A stretch of 64,000 nt of DNA from Vibrio sp. CDRSL-10 TSBA (GTDB lineage Bacteria > Pseudomonadota > Gammaproteobacteria > Enterobacterales > Vibrionaceae): NCBI GenBank assembly GCA_039696685.1, contig CP155566.1, forward strand, positions 496,001 to 560,000, read 5' to 3'. Below, piece after piece: positions 29,360 to 38,572 of this stretch (its first letter is position 1; the number at the start of each line of letters is the position of its first letter). The position numbers and the translations under genes were made by a program. The notes below the pieces were generated by a model. The model did no database searches and was not told the origin of the DNA. It was given only the letters and a program-made list of their open reading frames with translations.

Positions 29360-30184
29360 ATGAACACAAAAATTAATAAAGATACAACGATTTGCATGTC
29401 TTTGGCGGCAAGACCTACCAATTTCGGTACGCGCTTCCATAACTACCTCTACGATGCGTTGGATCTGAATTACCTCTATAAGGCATTTACCAGTAAAGAT
29501 CTTGCTGGCGTGATAGCGGGGGTGAGAGCTCTCAATTTTCGCGGTTGCGCTATTTCCATGCCATTTAAAGAGGAAGTCATAGCATTGGTGGATGAGCTCG
29601 ATCCCTCTGCGGCAGCGATTAATTCCGTTAACACTATCGTGAACACCGATGGACATCTTAAGGCGTATAACACTGACTACATCGCTATTTCTACGTTACT
29701 GACTCAATACGCGATCCCAACGGATTTTTCATTTGCTTTAAAAGGAAGCGGTGGGATGGCGAAGGCGGTGGCATGCGCGTTAAGAGACTTGGGATTCACC
29801 AACGGCGTTATTGTAGGGAGAAATGAGGCAAGCGGTAGGGCGCTAGCCGATTTGTGTGGATTCAAATGGCAAACCGATATGAGTGGCATCGAGGCTGATT
29901 TACTCATTAATGCAACGCCACTCGGCATGAGTGGTGGTATAGAAGAAGGAAAACTGTGCTTTTGTGAGCATGAAATTGAACATGCGCAAGTATTATTTGA
30001 TGTTGTTGCCATCCCGGCTGTCACCCCCGCAGTACAGTTTGCAAAATCTATCAATAAAAGCGTTATCACGGGTAGTGAAGTATTTGCTATTCAAGCCGTT
30101 GAACAGTTTCAGTTATACACCGGAATGAAACCGAGCCAGGAACTTTTTGAACAAGCAGCAGCTTACTCAAGAAGTGAGAGCTAA
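29360..30184 (+). CDS. Shikimate-dehydrogenase-like protein (SDH-L group)
   Basis: A 274-residue NAD(P)-binding protein of the AroE superfamily. RGCAISMPFKEEV, INSVNTIVN, AYNTDY, GSGGMAKAV (dinucleotide loop) and LINATPLGM are family blocks. The opening KDTTICMSLAARPTNFGTRFHNYL resembles the SDH-L subgroup of Haemophilus type, which is poorly active on shikimate, so the true substrate is unknown. It is not the chromosomal aroE context. Divergent from the SgrR-like gene. Confidence 0.85.
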   Translation: MNTKINKDTTICMSLAARPTNFGTRFHNYLYDALDLNYLYKAFTSKDLAGVIAGVRALNFRGCAISMPFKEEVIALVDELDPSAAAINSVNTIVNTDGHLKAYNTDYIAISTLLTQYAIPTDFSFALKGSGGMAKAVACALRDLGFTNGVIVGRNEASGRALADLCGFKWQTDMSGIEADLLINATPLGMSGGIEEGKLCFCEHEIEHAQVLFDVVAIPAVTPAVQFAKSINKSVITGSEVFAIQAVEQFQLYTGMKPSQELFEQAAAYSRSES

Positions 30185-30365
30185 ATCTAATAAAACATCA
30201 ACGTGTCAGTGAGCTCTTGACTGACACGAATTTGCTCCAAACCTTGCTAGATAATTGAAGCCGATAGATGACATCACTAGCTTTTCATAAAATTATCGTA
30301 ATGTAATGGTAGTTCCATATGGGATAACTCAGTCTCTTGAAAAGCAACTATTAGAAGGTATAGAT

Positions 30366-31263
30366 TCAAGTCAAAATTGGGACTATGTTTTTTGCTATTT
30401 CGACAAAACCCTTCAAATAATCAATCTCTTGCTCACCTTTTCGCATTCCCACATGTATGCACTTCTGGATCCCCTTTGAGCCAATTTTAATACATTCAAG
30501 ATGTTCACTTTTTGTTGTCGCGCTTACAAGCCAGTCTGGGAGTACCGCTACACCCCGATTATGAGAAACCAATTGTAGGATCAAATCGGATGTTTCTATC
30601 TTTACGTGGTTTTTAGGTCTGCAATTGGACGGGATTAAGAATTGGGTGAAAATATCTAGTCTGTCCGCGGAAACTGGCACGGTAATCAGTTTCTTCATTA
30701 ACCAAGTCGTGTGGCTCAATGTAGGCTTTTTTAGCGAGTGGGTGAGCTTTGTGTACAACTAAGACCAACTCATAGTCAAACACCGGTTGAAAAGTAAGAA
30801 GCGGGTGATCTATGGGATCAGGCGTAATTAATATATCTATTTCATGTTCATTGAGAGCATTTATACCGCTAAAATTAAAAGACGATGAGACTTCGAAACG
30901 CACATCGGTCCATTTCTCTAGATAAGGATCAGCAATAGCCATCAGCCACTTCTGGCAAGGATGGCATTCCATACCGACTTTTACGTGTCCTCTCATGCCT
31001 GAAGCATATTCGCGAAGCATAACCTCGGCATTTTCTAACTGCGGCAAAATTCGCTCAGCAACTTGAATTAAGTATTCACCGGCTTTGGTAAAATGTAAGT
31101 TTCTACCCTGTTTAATCCAGATTTTTGTGTTGTAGCGCTCTTCAAGTTTTCTGATCATATGCGAAAGGGCAGACTGGCTCACATGCAGCTTTTCTGCAGC
31201 AGCGGTAACACTGCCCTGAGACTTTACTTCCTTTAGAATTTCCAGATATCTCACATCAATCAT
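30366..31263 (-). CDS. MetR-like LysR regulator (one apparent frameshift)
   Basis: About 298 residues. The start MIDVRYLEILKEVKSQGSVT and the helix-turn-helix HVSQSALSHMIRKLEERY follow MetR, as do VGMECHPCQKWL and VFDYELVLVVHKAHPLA. MetR responds to homocysteine and controls methionine genes. The frame breaks at TTT 30690-30692; reading GAAC on the coding strand gives DLVNEELITVPVSADRLDIF. It is divergent from a cystathionine beta-lyase-type gene, its likely target, with a dyad between them. Confidence 0.85.
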
Positions 31264-31288
31264 AACTACGACCCGCTTCCTGATTATG

Positions 31289-31307
31289 TGATGAGCATAA
31301 CTCATCA
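31289..31307. promoter_or_regulatory. Dyad operator between MetR-like regulator and C-S lyase genes
   Basis: TGATGAG-CATAA-CTCATCA is a perfect 7-bp dyad with a five-base spacer. It starts with T and ends with A as LysR sites do, and its outer bases recall the MetR site TGAA-N5-TTCA. It lies in the divergent promoter gap, 26 bases from the regulator start. Confidence 0.5.
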
Positions 31308-31407
31308 TTTAATGAATAAATACCATTTTTAATCATGATAAAACTCCTGCAAAAATAGCGACTACCGATACTTATATTGTTAACTTTCTGATTTGGCGGA
31401 GTATTAC

Positions 31408-32637
31408 ATGAACTATACAGAAGAATTTCCTCAATCCATTTTTGATGAAGTGATAGAGCGCAAAAACTCAAACTCGATGAAGTGGGCATTCAGTAAACAG
31501 TTGCTCAGTTTAGAAGAAAGCGCGGCGGAACCGTTGCCAATGTGGGTTGCAGATACCGATTTCAGAGCGCCTAAACCTGTGTTAAATGCCCTGTATGACG
31601 CTGTTGAGCATGGCGTATTTGGTTATCCGGGTGGTGCGCTCGAAAGTTATGTGGATGCGGTAATAAATTGGCAAAAGAAGCGTTTTAGCTGGGCTGTACA
31701 AGAGGAGTGGGTGGTTCAAACCGCCGGAATCATTACAAGCCTAAAAACGGCAATTCAAGCATTTTCAAACCCTGGGGATAGCGTCTTAATTCAGCCGCCA
31801 GTCTATTCTCATTTTCATAACGATGTGCTTATTAATGGTCGACAACTGGCATTGGCTCCACTGGAGCGAGTTGACCAGGGCTATCGATTTAACCCTGAAG
31901 TGTTTGAAGATGCGATTCAAGCGAACACTAAAATATTCATTTTGAGCAATCCTCATAATCCTACCGGTAATGTGTGGTCGGAAGAAGAATTAAGAATCAT
32001 GGGCGAAATATGTTTTAAACATGGAATACTGGTTATTTCGGATGAAATTCACCAAGATTTGATCATGAATCCGCTCAAAAAGCATACTCCGTTTGCCTCT
32101 TTGGGGCGTGAATTTGAGCTAAACAGTCTCACTTGTACCGCGCCAAGTAAAACATTCAATCTGCCTGGATTACAGTGTGCGAACGTCTTTATTCCTAACA
32201 AAAACCTACGAAATCAGTTTGCACGGCTGTATGAGAGAAATATGTTCCCATTGGTTAATACACTGGGCATGGTAGCGGCAGAGGCGGCCTATACACACTG
32301 TGAAAAATGGGTGGATGCGATGGTCGATTACGTCCGTGGTAACCATGACTATTTTGCGAAAGAGGTTAATGCGATGACGGATAGAATCAGCGTACTTCGG
32401 GCCGACTCTCTTTATTTGAGTTGGATTGATTGTCGCAAGTTGGGATTCAGTGCAGTGGAATTAGACCGATTTATGTTGACTAAAGCGCGTCTATGGTTAG
32501 ATAAAGGGCAGAAGTTTGGTCAAGAAGGTCATGGATATATGCGAGTGAATTTAGGCTGCCCACGGTCCACTGTGGAAGAGTCGATTCGCCGTCTACGTCT
32601 TTCACTAGACTACCTTGCCAATGACTACACAATATAA
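31408..32637 (+). CDS. PatB/MalY-type C-S lyase (aminotransferase fold)
   Basis: A PLP enzyme of 409 residues that cleaves C-S bonds such as in cystathionine, giving homocysteine, pyruvate and ammonia. PMWVADTDF, FGYPGG, ILSNPHNPTGNVW, VISDEIHQDL and the PLP lysine in APSKTFNLPGLQ are all present. The ATG at 31408 follows GGCGGAG. Divergent from a MetR-like regulator, so it is likely tuned by sulfur amino acids. A transporter follows 74 bases later. Confidence 0.9.
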   Translation: MNYTEEFPQSIFDEVIERKNSNSMKWAFSKQLLSLEESAAEPLPMWVADTDFRAPKPVLNALYDAVEHGVFGYPGGALESYVDAVINWQKKRFSWAVQEEWVVQTAGIITSLKTAIQAFSNPGDSVLIQPPVYSHFHNDVLINGRQLALAPLERVDQGYRFNPEVFEDAIQANTKIFILSNPHNPTGNVWSEEELRIMGEICFKHGILVISDEIHQDLIMNPLKKHTPFASLGREFELNSLTCTAPSKTFNLPGLQCANVFIPNKNLRNQFARLYERNMFPLVNTLGMVAAEAAYTHCEKWVDAMVDYVRGNHDYFAKEVNAMTDRISVLRADSLYLSWIDCRKLGFSAVELDRFMLTKARLWLDKGQKFGQEGHGYMRVNLGCPRSTVEESIRRLRLSLDYLANDYTI

Positions 32638-32711
32638 TCGACCTCAAACGTGCACTGACTCTACTTCAAGAACAGTTGTGAGATTAGAACAGACTATGGC
32701 TAGGAACAAAT

Positions 32712-33917
32712 ATGGATAATCAGACCGATTTGATTGTTGAGGCGTCGGAATACACGGAATCACAAAACCGCTCGAATATTTGGCGGTTAACCTTGGCTCA
32801 AGCCCTATCTGGCGCGAATGCGGTGGTGGTCTATGCAACGGGGGCGATTGTCGGGAATATGCTTGCTCCATCAGCGATGTTGGCCACTTTGCCCATTTCA
32901 ATTTTTGTTGTCGGCATGGCGCTATGTGTTTTTCCTGTTGGAGAAATTGCCTTTCGTTATGGTCGCCGCGCTGCATTTTTGGTTGGCTCTGCGGCTGGCG
33001 TGATTACCGGTTTGCTTGCTATGGCAGCACTGTTTACACAATGGTTCTGGCTATTTTGTTTGTCGACATTTTTTGGTGGCGCTTACGCCGCGGTTGTGCT
33101 TTCTTTTCGTTTTGCCGCTACCGATGGCTTACCTGCGAACAAGCGCCCTCAAGCGCTCTCTCTAGTCATGGCTGGCGGGATTGTGGCAGGGATCATAGGG
33201 CCACAATTGGTTACGCAAACCATGCACTTGTGGCCACAGAAAATGTTTGCCGTGACCTTTTTGGCACAAGCGATAGTTGCGCTATTGGCTGGCATTGTAC
33301 TCTTCGGTGTCCATTCGCCAGCACCAAAAAGGCAGACAGAGCGAGGTGGGCGAGCATTAGCAGATATTGTACTTCAGCCACGTTTTATTAGTGCGGTTAT
33401 TTGTGGCGCGGCTTCTTATATGATCATGAATTTTTTAATGACAGCGGCTCCACTGGCTATGCACATGCATGGCCATAGCCAAGAGTCATCGAACTTGGGG
33501 ATTCAGTGGCATGTGATTGCTATGTACGCGCCAAGCTTTTTTACCGGTAAGCTAATTGCGCGTTTTGGTGCTGCGAAAATCTCCGCATTGGGTATTTTCC
33601 TAACTGGGCTATCTGCTGTTATTGGTTTAATGGGAGAAGAGGTCGTGCATTTCTGGTCGCTATTGATACTGCTAGGTCTTGGCTGGAACTTTGGATTCTT
33701 AGGGGCGTCCGCGTTAGTACTAGAATGCCACGAAGCCAAAGAAAAGAACCGAGTGCAGTCGCTTAATGATTTCATCATATTTGGTTTGATGGCGATTGGC
33801 TCGTTTTCTTCCGGCGGTATCCTTAGCTTCTATGGTTGGCATACCGTGCTGTTGGTTTCATTTGTACCGTTAGTCTTGGCGACGATCACACTTGGCTCGG
33901 CAAGGAAGCGCTCGTAA
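32712..33917 (+). CDS. MFS transporter
   Basis: A twelve-helix major facilitator, 401 residues, with the loop 2-3 signature in GEIAFRYGRRAAFLVGS and a second FTGKLIARFGAAKI in the matching position of the second half. It is likely co-transcribed with the C-S lyase gene and precedes the diaminopropionate block. The substrate cannot be read from the sequence; an amino acid or a derivative is plausible from context. Confidence 0.82.
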   Translation: MDNQTDLIVEASEYTESQNRSNIWRLTLAQALSGANAVVVYATGAIVGNMLAPSAMLATLPISIFVVGMALCVFPVGEIAFRYGRRAAFLVGSAAGVITGLLAMAALFTQWFWLFCLSTFFGGAYAAVVLSFRFAATDGLPANKRPQALSLVMAGGIVAGIIGPQLVTQTMHLWPQKMFAVTFLAQAIVALLAGIVLFGVHSPAPKRQTERGGRALADIVLQPRFISAVICGAASYMIMNFLMTAAPLAMHMHGHSQESSNLGIQWHVIAMYAPSFFTGKLIARFGAAKISALGIFLTGLSAVIGLMGEEVVHFWSLLILLGLGWNFGFLGASALVLECHEAKEKNRVQSLNDFIIFGLMAIGSFSSGGILSFYGWHTVLLVSFVPLVLATITLGSARKRS

Positions 33918-33944
33918 CCCGATTAAACCAATGGAGTGTTGGTC

Positions 33945-34406
33945 TTATAACGCAAGGCCAACACCAACTTTGGCTTTGGACATGGCGACGAGCGTTTTAA
34001 AACGTTTGACGTTAGGCTTTTGGAAAAACAGCTCTCTTGTCAGCTCATTGTATTGATCCATACTTTGCACCGCGAATATCAACACAAAGTCCCATTCTCC
34101 TGTTACGTAATAGCATTGTTGTACGAATGGGCAATTTTCAAAATCGCGACGGGTCGCATCCAGTTCGTGGATTTGTTCTGACTCCACTTCGATGTTGGCG
34201 ATGATGGTTAAACCAAATCCCAGCGCTTCTTGATTAAGCAGTGCCGTATATTGCTTAATCACGCCATTGGCTTTGAGCTTTTTGAGTCGTCTATTTACGG
34301 CGGCCGTTGATAAATTTACCTCTTCACCTAACTCACTTTGCGCCATTCGCCCATCTTTTTGGATAGCACGTAGGATCTTTAGATCAAATTCATCCACTTC
34401 AATCAT
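33945..34406 (-). CDS. Lrp/AsnC-family regulator
   Basis: A 153-residue regulator with N-terminal winged helix (SELGEEVNLSTAAVNRRLKKLKANGVI, about 23-50) and a C-terminal RAM domain that binds amino acids. The ATG at 34406 begins MIEVDEFDLKIL; an upstream start is less likely. It is divergent from the hydrolase-dpaL-amidohydrolase operon, 138 bases away, and is the natural candidate to sense its amino acid substrate. The gap contains CGCAA and TTGCG arms (34435-34449). Confidence 0.87.
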   Translation of the reverse strand: MIEVDEFDLKILRAIQKDGRMAQSELGEEVNLSTAAVNRRLKKLKANGVIKQYTALLNQEALGFGLTIIANIEVESEQIHELDATRRDFENCPFVQQCYYVTGEWDFVLIFAVQSMDQYNELTRELFFQKPNVKRFKTLVAMSKAKVGVGLAL

Positions 34407-34544
34407 TAAAATTTCCACTTAATCGCTAATAAAACGCAAAAAAATTGCGATAACACAGTTAATTTAGAAAATTTATACGATCACTGCTCTCTATACTAGT
34501 CCTATCTAACATGACTTATTACACCGAAATATAGGAAGGTTCCT

Positions 34545-35793
34545 ATGACAGCACTTGTGCTAGATGCGGATACGCTGCTTGAAAATATCACTACCCTTGG
34601 AAATATTGGCCTTGAGCCTAGCAATGAAGGTCGCTCTCGAATTGCTTTAACTGATGCAGAAAAGCTAGGACGAGATCAACTGGTTACATGGATGAAGGGA
34701 TTGGACTTGGAAGTTCATATTGACGAAATCGGTAACCTATTCGGCATTCTCCCTGATAACACAGGAAACACAAAAAACGACGCTTTGATGATTGGCTCCC
34801 ACATCGACAGTGTATTCAATGCTGGTGCACTTGATGGTTGCTACGGCGTTCTAGCCGGATTGGCTGTCACCAAAGCGTATCGGGACCAGAATGTTTCTCC
34901 TTCACGGCCAATCATTGTGGCGGCTTTCACCAATGAGGAAGGGGTTCGCTACCAACCAGATATGATGGGATCCCTTGCCCATGCAGGAGGCCTCACCGCA
35001 GAGCAAGTTTTAAATAGTATCGGCACGGATGGGACGCGCTTGGGAGATGAATTGCAACGCATAGGCTACGCCGGAACGATGCCTCTAGGAACGCTTATCC
35101 CCAGTCAGTACCTTGAACTGCATATCGAGCAAGGCCCGATCTTAGATAGTGAGGGCATCAAAATTGGTGCTGTTGCCAATCTGCAGGGGATTTCTTGGCA
35201 AAAAATTCAAATCAAAGGAAAAGCTAACCATGCAGGCACGACGCCTATGTCGATGCGCCATGATGCAGGATATGTCGCCGCTTCTATCATTGCGTTTCTT
35301 GAGAGAGATAACGGAAACGATGCCCGGAACTTTGGCGACAGTTGGCAGCATAAAATTCGAACCGAATGCGATTAATGTCATCCCACGAATGACCGAATTA
35401 ACCGTTGATCTGCGCAATCCGGATAACACGATGTTAATGGCTGCCGAGCAGGCATTAGCAGAGAAACTAGAGATATTAAGACGAGAAGAAGGTGTCACGA
35501 TAGGAACGGAGGTATTAGCTCGCTTTGATCCTGTTATCTTCGACGAAAGCTTGGTCGCTTCTATCGAGAAAGCTGCCAATTCACTCAATATTTCTCATCA
35601 CCGAATGACATCAGGTGCAGGTCACGATGCACAAATGATCGCCCGCATTGCGCCATCAGCAATGATTTTTGTACCAAGTAAAGATGGCGTTAGCCACAAC
35701 CCGAAAGAGTTCACTGAACTTGAAGATTTAATCCTCGGCGCTGAAGTTCTATTGACCACCGTAGACTCTTTGCTCAGCAACGTTTCTGGCTAA
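34545..35793 (+). CDS. M20-family allantoate amidohydrolase/carbamoylase-like enzyme (one apparent frameshift)
   Basis: A metal-dependent hydrolase of about 415 residues of the hydantoinase/carbamoylase group (AllC, HyuC, beta-ureidopropionase). Metal ligands lie in IGSHIDSV, AGALDGCYG and FTNEEGVR; HIEQGPILD and SGAGHDAQM are further signatures. The frame breaks at TTT 35295-35297; reading GTTC gives IAFLREITETMPGTLATVG. The first gene of an operon with dpaL, it likely removes a carbamoyl-type group from an amino acid feeding the lyase. Confidence 0.86.
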
Positions 35794-35820
35794 TCCAATT
35801 ATCGTTTGAGAGACCTTATC

Positions 35821-37008
35821 ATGCTATTTAAAAACCCAAATGCCACCAATTCACCATATCCGACAAAATTGGCAACGGTGTTAAACCAAGAAACGGCTCA
35901 TAAAAGTAAGCAATGGCTGTCTACTTGGCCTTTGCTTAGCCGTTGCGCCACGCCACTCAGGTCGATGACCGGAACCGCTCGAGCACTAGGCATTAACACG
36001 CTTTGGATAAAAGATGAATCCAAACGCTCCAAACTGGGGAGCTTTAAAGCACTAGGTGCTCCCAATGCACTTATCAATTTAATCCTGACCCATTTCCCAA
36101 CATTTGAAGCCGATAAAATCCTATTGGGTAAATACCGAGAACAACTTGCAGACTTTGCTGTGGTTAGTGCAACTGACGGTAACCACGGACGCGCATTAGC
36201 AGCAGCAGCACAATCGAGTGGTTGTCCTTGTACCATTGTGATTCATGCACAAGTCAGCCAAGAAAGGGAAGACGCCATTGCTGAGTATGGTGCAACTATG
36301 GTTCGTATCACTGGAAACTATGATGAGTCGGTAGAAGAAGCTGACCGTATTGCGAAAGAAAATGGCTGGATTGTCGTCTCGGATACTTCTTATGAAGGAT
36401 ACACGGAAATACCTCGAGATGTTATGCAAGGTTATGGTGTGATGGCGACGGAAACTGCTGAACAACTCGAAGCGCAAGAGCAGAAGCCGACCCATATAAT
36501 TCTTCAGGGTGGAGTCGGAGGTTTAGCTGCAGGTGTGTTCAGTTATTTCTGGGAGCAATACGGAGTTGAGCGCCCAACATTTATTGTGGTCGAACCAAGA
36601 CAGGCAGACTGTTTATACCAGAGTGCTATCCAGGGTAAACCATCGGCGGCAACAGGGTCGGTAGATTCCGTAATGGCAGGACTGGCTTGTGGTGAAACTT
36701 CACAAATCGCTTGGGACTTTCTACAACCAAGTGTGGATTATTTCACTTTGATTGAAGATCAGGATGCGATCGACAGCATGGTGCATCTTGCTCACAGTAA
36801 ATATGGGGACGCACCAATTGTCGGCGGTGAATCTGGGGTGGCGGGTTTAGCACTATTGACCAAGCTGGCAAAACTGACTCAGCTCAATGCGCTGAGTCTA
36901 AACGCGGACTCCAAAGTTTTAATCGTTAATACCGAAGGTGCCACTGCGCCAGATCTATTCAAAGAATTAACAGGTATTTCGGCAGAAGAAATCATCGCTA
37001 AACAATAA
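35821..37008 (+). CDS. dpaL: Diaminopropionate ammonia-lyase
   Basis: A PLP enzyme of 395 residues (EC 4.3.1.15) that turns 2,3-diaminopropionate into pyruvate and two ammonia. WIKDESKRSKLGSFKALGA holds the PLP lysine; SATDGNHGRALA, DTSYEGYTEIPRDVMQGY, LQGGVGGLA, VVEPRQADCLYQSA and IVGGESGVAGL all match E. coli YgeX. The ATG at 35821 is chosen over a TTG five codons upstream. It sits between two amidohydrolases in one operon with short gaps. Confidence 0.92.
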   Translation: MLFKNPNATNSPYPTKLATVLNQETAHKSKQWLSTWPLLSRCATPLRSMTGTARALGINTLWIKDESKRSKLGSFKALGAPNALINLILTHFPTFEADKILLGKYREQLADFAVVSATDGNHGRALAAAAQSSGCPCTIVIHAQVSQEREDAIAEYGATMVRITGNYDESVEEADRIAKENGWIVVSDTSYEGYTEIPRDVMQGYGVMATETAEQLEAQEQKPTHIILQGGVGGLAAGVFSYFWEQYGVERPTFIVVEPRQADCLYQSAIQGKPSAATGSVDSVMAGLACGETSQIAWDFLQPSVDYFTLIEDQDAIDSMVHLAHSKYGDAPIVGGESGVAGLALLTKLAKLTQLNALSLNADSKVLIVNTEGATAPDLFKELTGISAEEIIAKQ

Positions 37009-37017
37009 GGAATAGAA

Positions 37018-38199
37018 ATGTCATCTATTGAATCGTTTAAAAAACAGTTAATGAGCTGGCGTCACCATTTACATCAGTATCCCGAGACCGGTTTCGAAGA
37101 GTATCAGACTGCTGAATTTGTTTGCCAAATACTATCGGATATGGGGCTAAAGGTAACCACAGGTATAGGAGGCACAGGATTAGTTGCCAGTATCAATCGA
37201 GGAAACAGCCATAAAGTCGTTGCTATTCGTGCTGATATGGATGCCTTAAACATTTGTGAGGCATCGAATGAGCGTCACTATACTTCTCAACATCAGGGGA
37301 AGATGCATGCGTGTGGCCACGATGGCCACATGGCTATGGTACTCGGCGCAGCAAAATTGCTTACCGATAATCCTGATTTTGATGGAACTGTGCGCTTCAT
37401 ATTTCAGCCGGCGGAAGAACACGGTCGTGGTGCGAAAGCAATGATGACTGATGGCGTGTTTGAGCGTTTCCCAGTAGACGCAATTTTTGGTGGTCATAAT
37501 ATGCCAGGAATGCCGTTAGGGACTATCGCTACTCGCTCTGGTGGTATCATGGCTAGCGAGGATAACTTTGAAATAACCATTGAAGGTAGTGGTACTCATG
37601 CTGCGCGGCCACACATGGGCAATGACCCGATGGTGATAGCGGCAAACATTATTTTAGCGCTGCAAACTATCGTGTCGCGGAACGTAGACCCAAGCCAACC
37701 GGCAGTGGTTTCCTGTACAGAGATCTTAACGGATGGGTTGCGTAACGCCATTCCTGGAAAAGTAGTAATTAAAGGTGACACTCGTAGTTATTCCAAAGCG
37801 ATTCAAGCACAGCTTGAGGAGCGTATGCGTAGTCTTGTTAAAGGGATATGTGATGCGCACAACGCTAATGGAACCGTTATCTACACTCACGAATTTGCTC
37901 CGACAGTGAACACGGAGGAATACGTCAGCTTAGCGGTAGAGTCGGCAGCACAAGTGGTTGGAAGAGGTAATGTTGAAGACAATATTCAACCTATGATGAT
38001 TTCAGAAGACTTTGGTGCTTTTCTACAAAAAGTACCAGGCAACTTTGTCTTTTTTGGTAATGGTCATCAAAAAGAACAGGGCGGTACGCCTCTACACAGC
38101 GCTCATTATGATTTCAATGACGAATTACTCGTTACCGGAGCAAACTACTTTGCCACGGTGGCTAAGGTTGCATTAAAGAAATTAAATCAATCCAACTAG
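37018..38199 (+). CDS. M20D amidohydrolase (HipO/N-acyl-amino-acid hydrolase type)
   Basis: A metal-dependent amidohydrolase of 393 residues that removes acyl groups from N-acyl amino acids. RHHLHQYPETGFEE, MHACGHDGHMAM, FQPAEEHGRGAKAM and the late ISEDFGAFLQ are signatures of the hippurate hydrolase/aminoacylase subgroup. It starts nine bases after dpaL with AAGGAA upstream. It would free an amino acid, perhaps diaminopropionate, from an acylated form. Confidence 0.88.
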   Translation: MSSIESFKKQLMSWRHHLHQYPETGFEEYQTAEFVCQILSDMGLKVTTGIGGTGLVASINRGNSHKVVAIRADMDALNICEASNERHYTSQHQGKMHACGHDGHMAMVLGAAKLLTDNPDFDGTVRFIFQPAEEHGRGAKAMMTDGVFERFPVDAIFGGHNMPGMPLGTIATRSGGIMASEDNFEITIEGSGTHAARPHMGNDPMVIAANIILALQTIVSRNVDPSQPAVVSCTEILTDGLRNAIPGKVVIKGDTRSYSKAIQAQLEERMRSLVKGICDAHNANGTVIYTHEFAPTVNTEEYVSLAVESAAQVVGRGNVEDNIQPMMISEDFGAFLQKVPGNFVFFGNGHQKEQGGTPLHSAHYDFNDELLVTGANYFATVAKVALKKLNQSN

Positions 38200-38475
38200 C
38201 TCGGAAAATTCGGCGCATCATCGATATCGCGCCGAACTGCATCCATTAATTTACAATCTTGGCAATGTATCGATATAAGTTTTTCGCATCTAGAACTTTA
38301 ACAGGTAAGGCTAGCGCAAGATCTGATCCGTTTTAGCGATACCTAAAGTTATTCGTCTTGGTCTAATTTAGCAAATTCACTGGCAAACTTCTGTCCAAAA
38401 CTGATTTATGTTTGAATAAATCGATATCGCGGGTGCCCAACTCCCCGGCACATCCGAGGTTGTATCGATATTTTT
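38200..38475. other. Intergenic region at the right island end
   Basis: No gene is seen. Three copies of ATCGATAT or close relatives occur (near 38221, 38420 and 38464). The amidohydrolase gene and the integrase gene converge here, so terminators are expected; none is clear-cut. Confidence 0.35.
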
Positions 38476-38563
38476 GCCCCCCAAGTGTCAATAAACCTGC
38501 CTTTTCTGGTGAGCACAGCCAGGTCACATCGGCTTAATCCTCATTTGATTGACACTTGAGGGG
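38476..38563. repeat. Inverted-repeat element next to the integrase, copy c
   Basis: CCCCCCAAGTGTCAATAA (left arm from 38477) and ATTGACACTTGAGGGG (38548-38563) flank about 55 bp. The interior is almost the same as in copy b at 25355-25449. It lies nine bases beyond the end of the integrase gene, so it travels with this integrase and could be its terminator or a binding site. Confidence 0.6.
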
Positions 38564-38572
38564 CGGTGTTGG

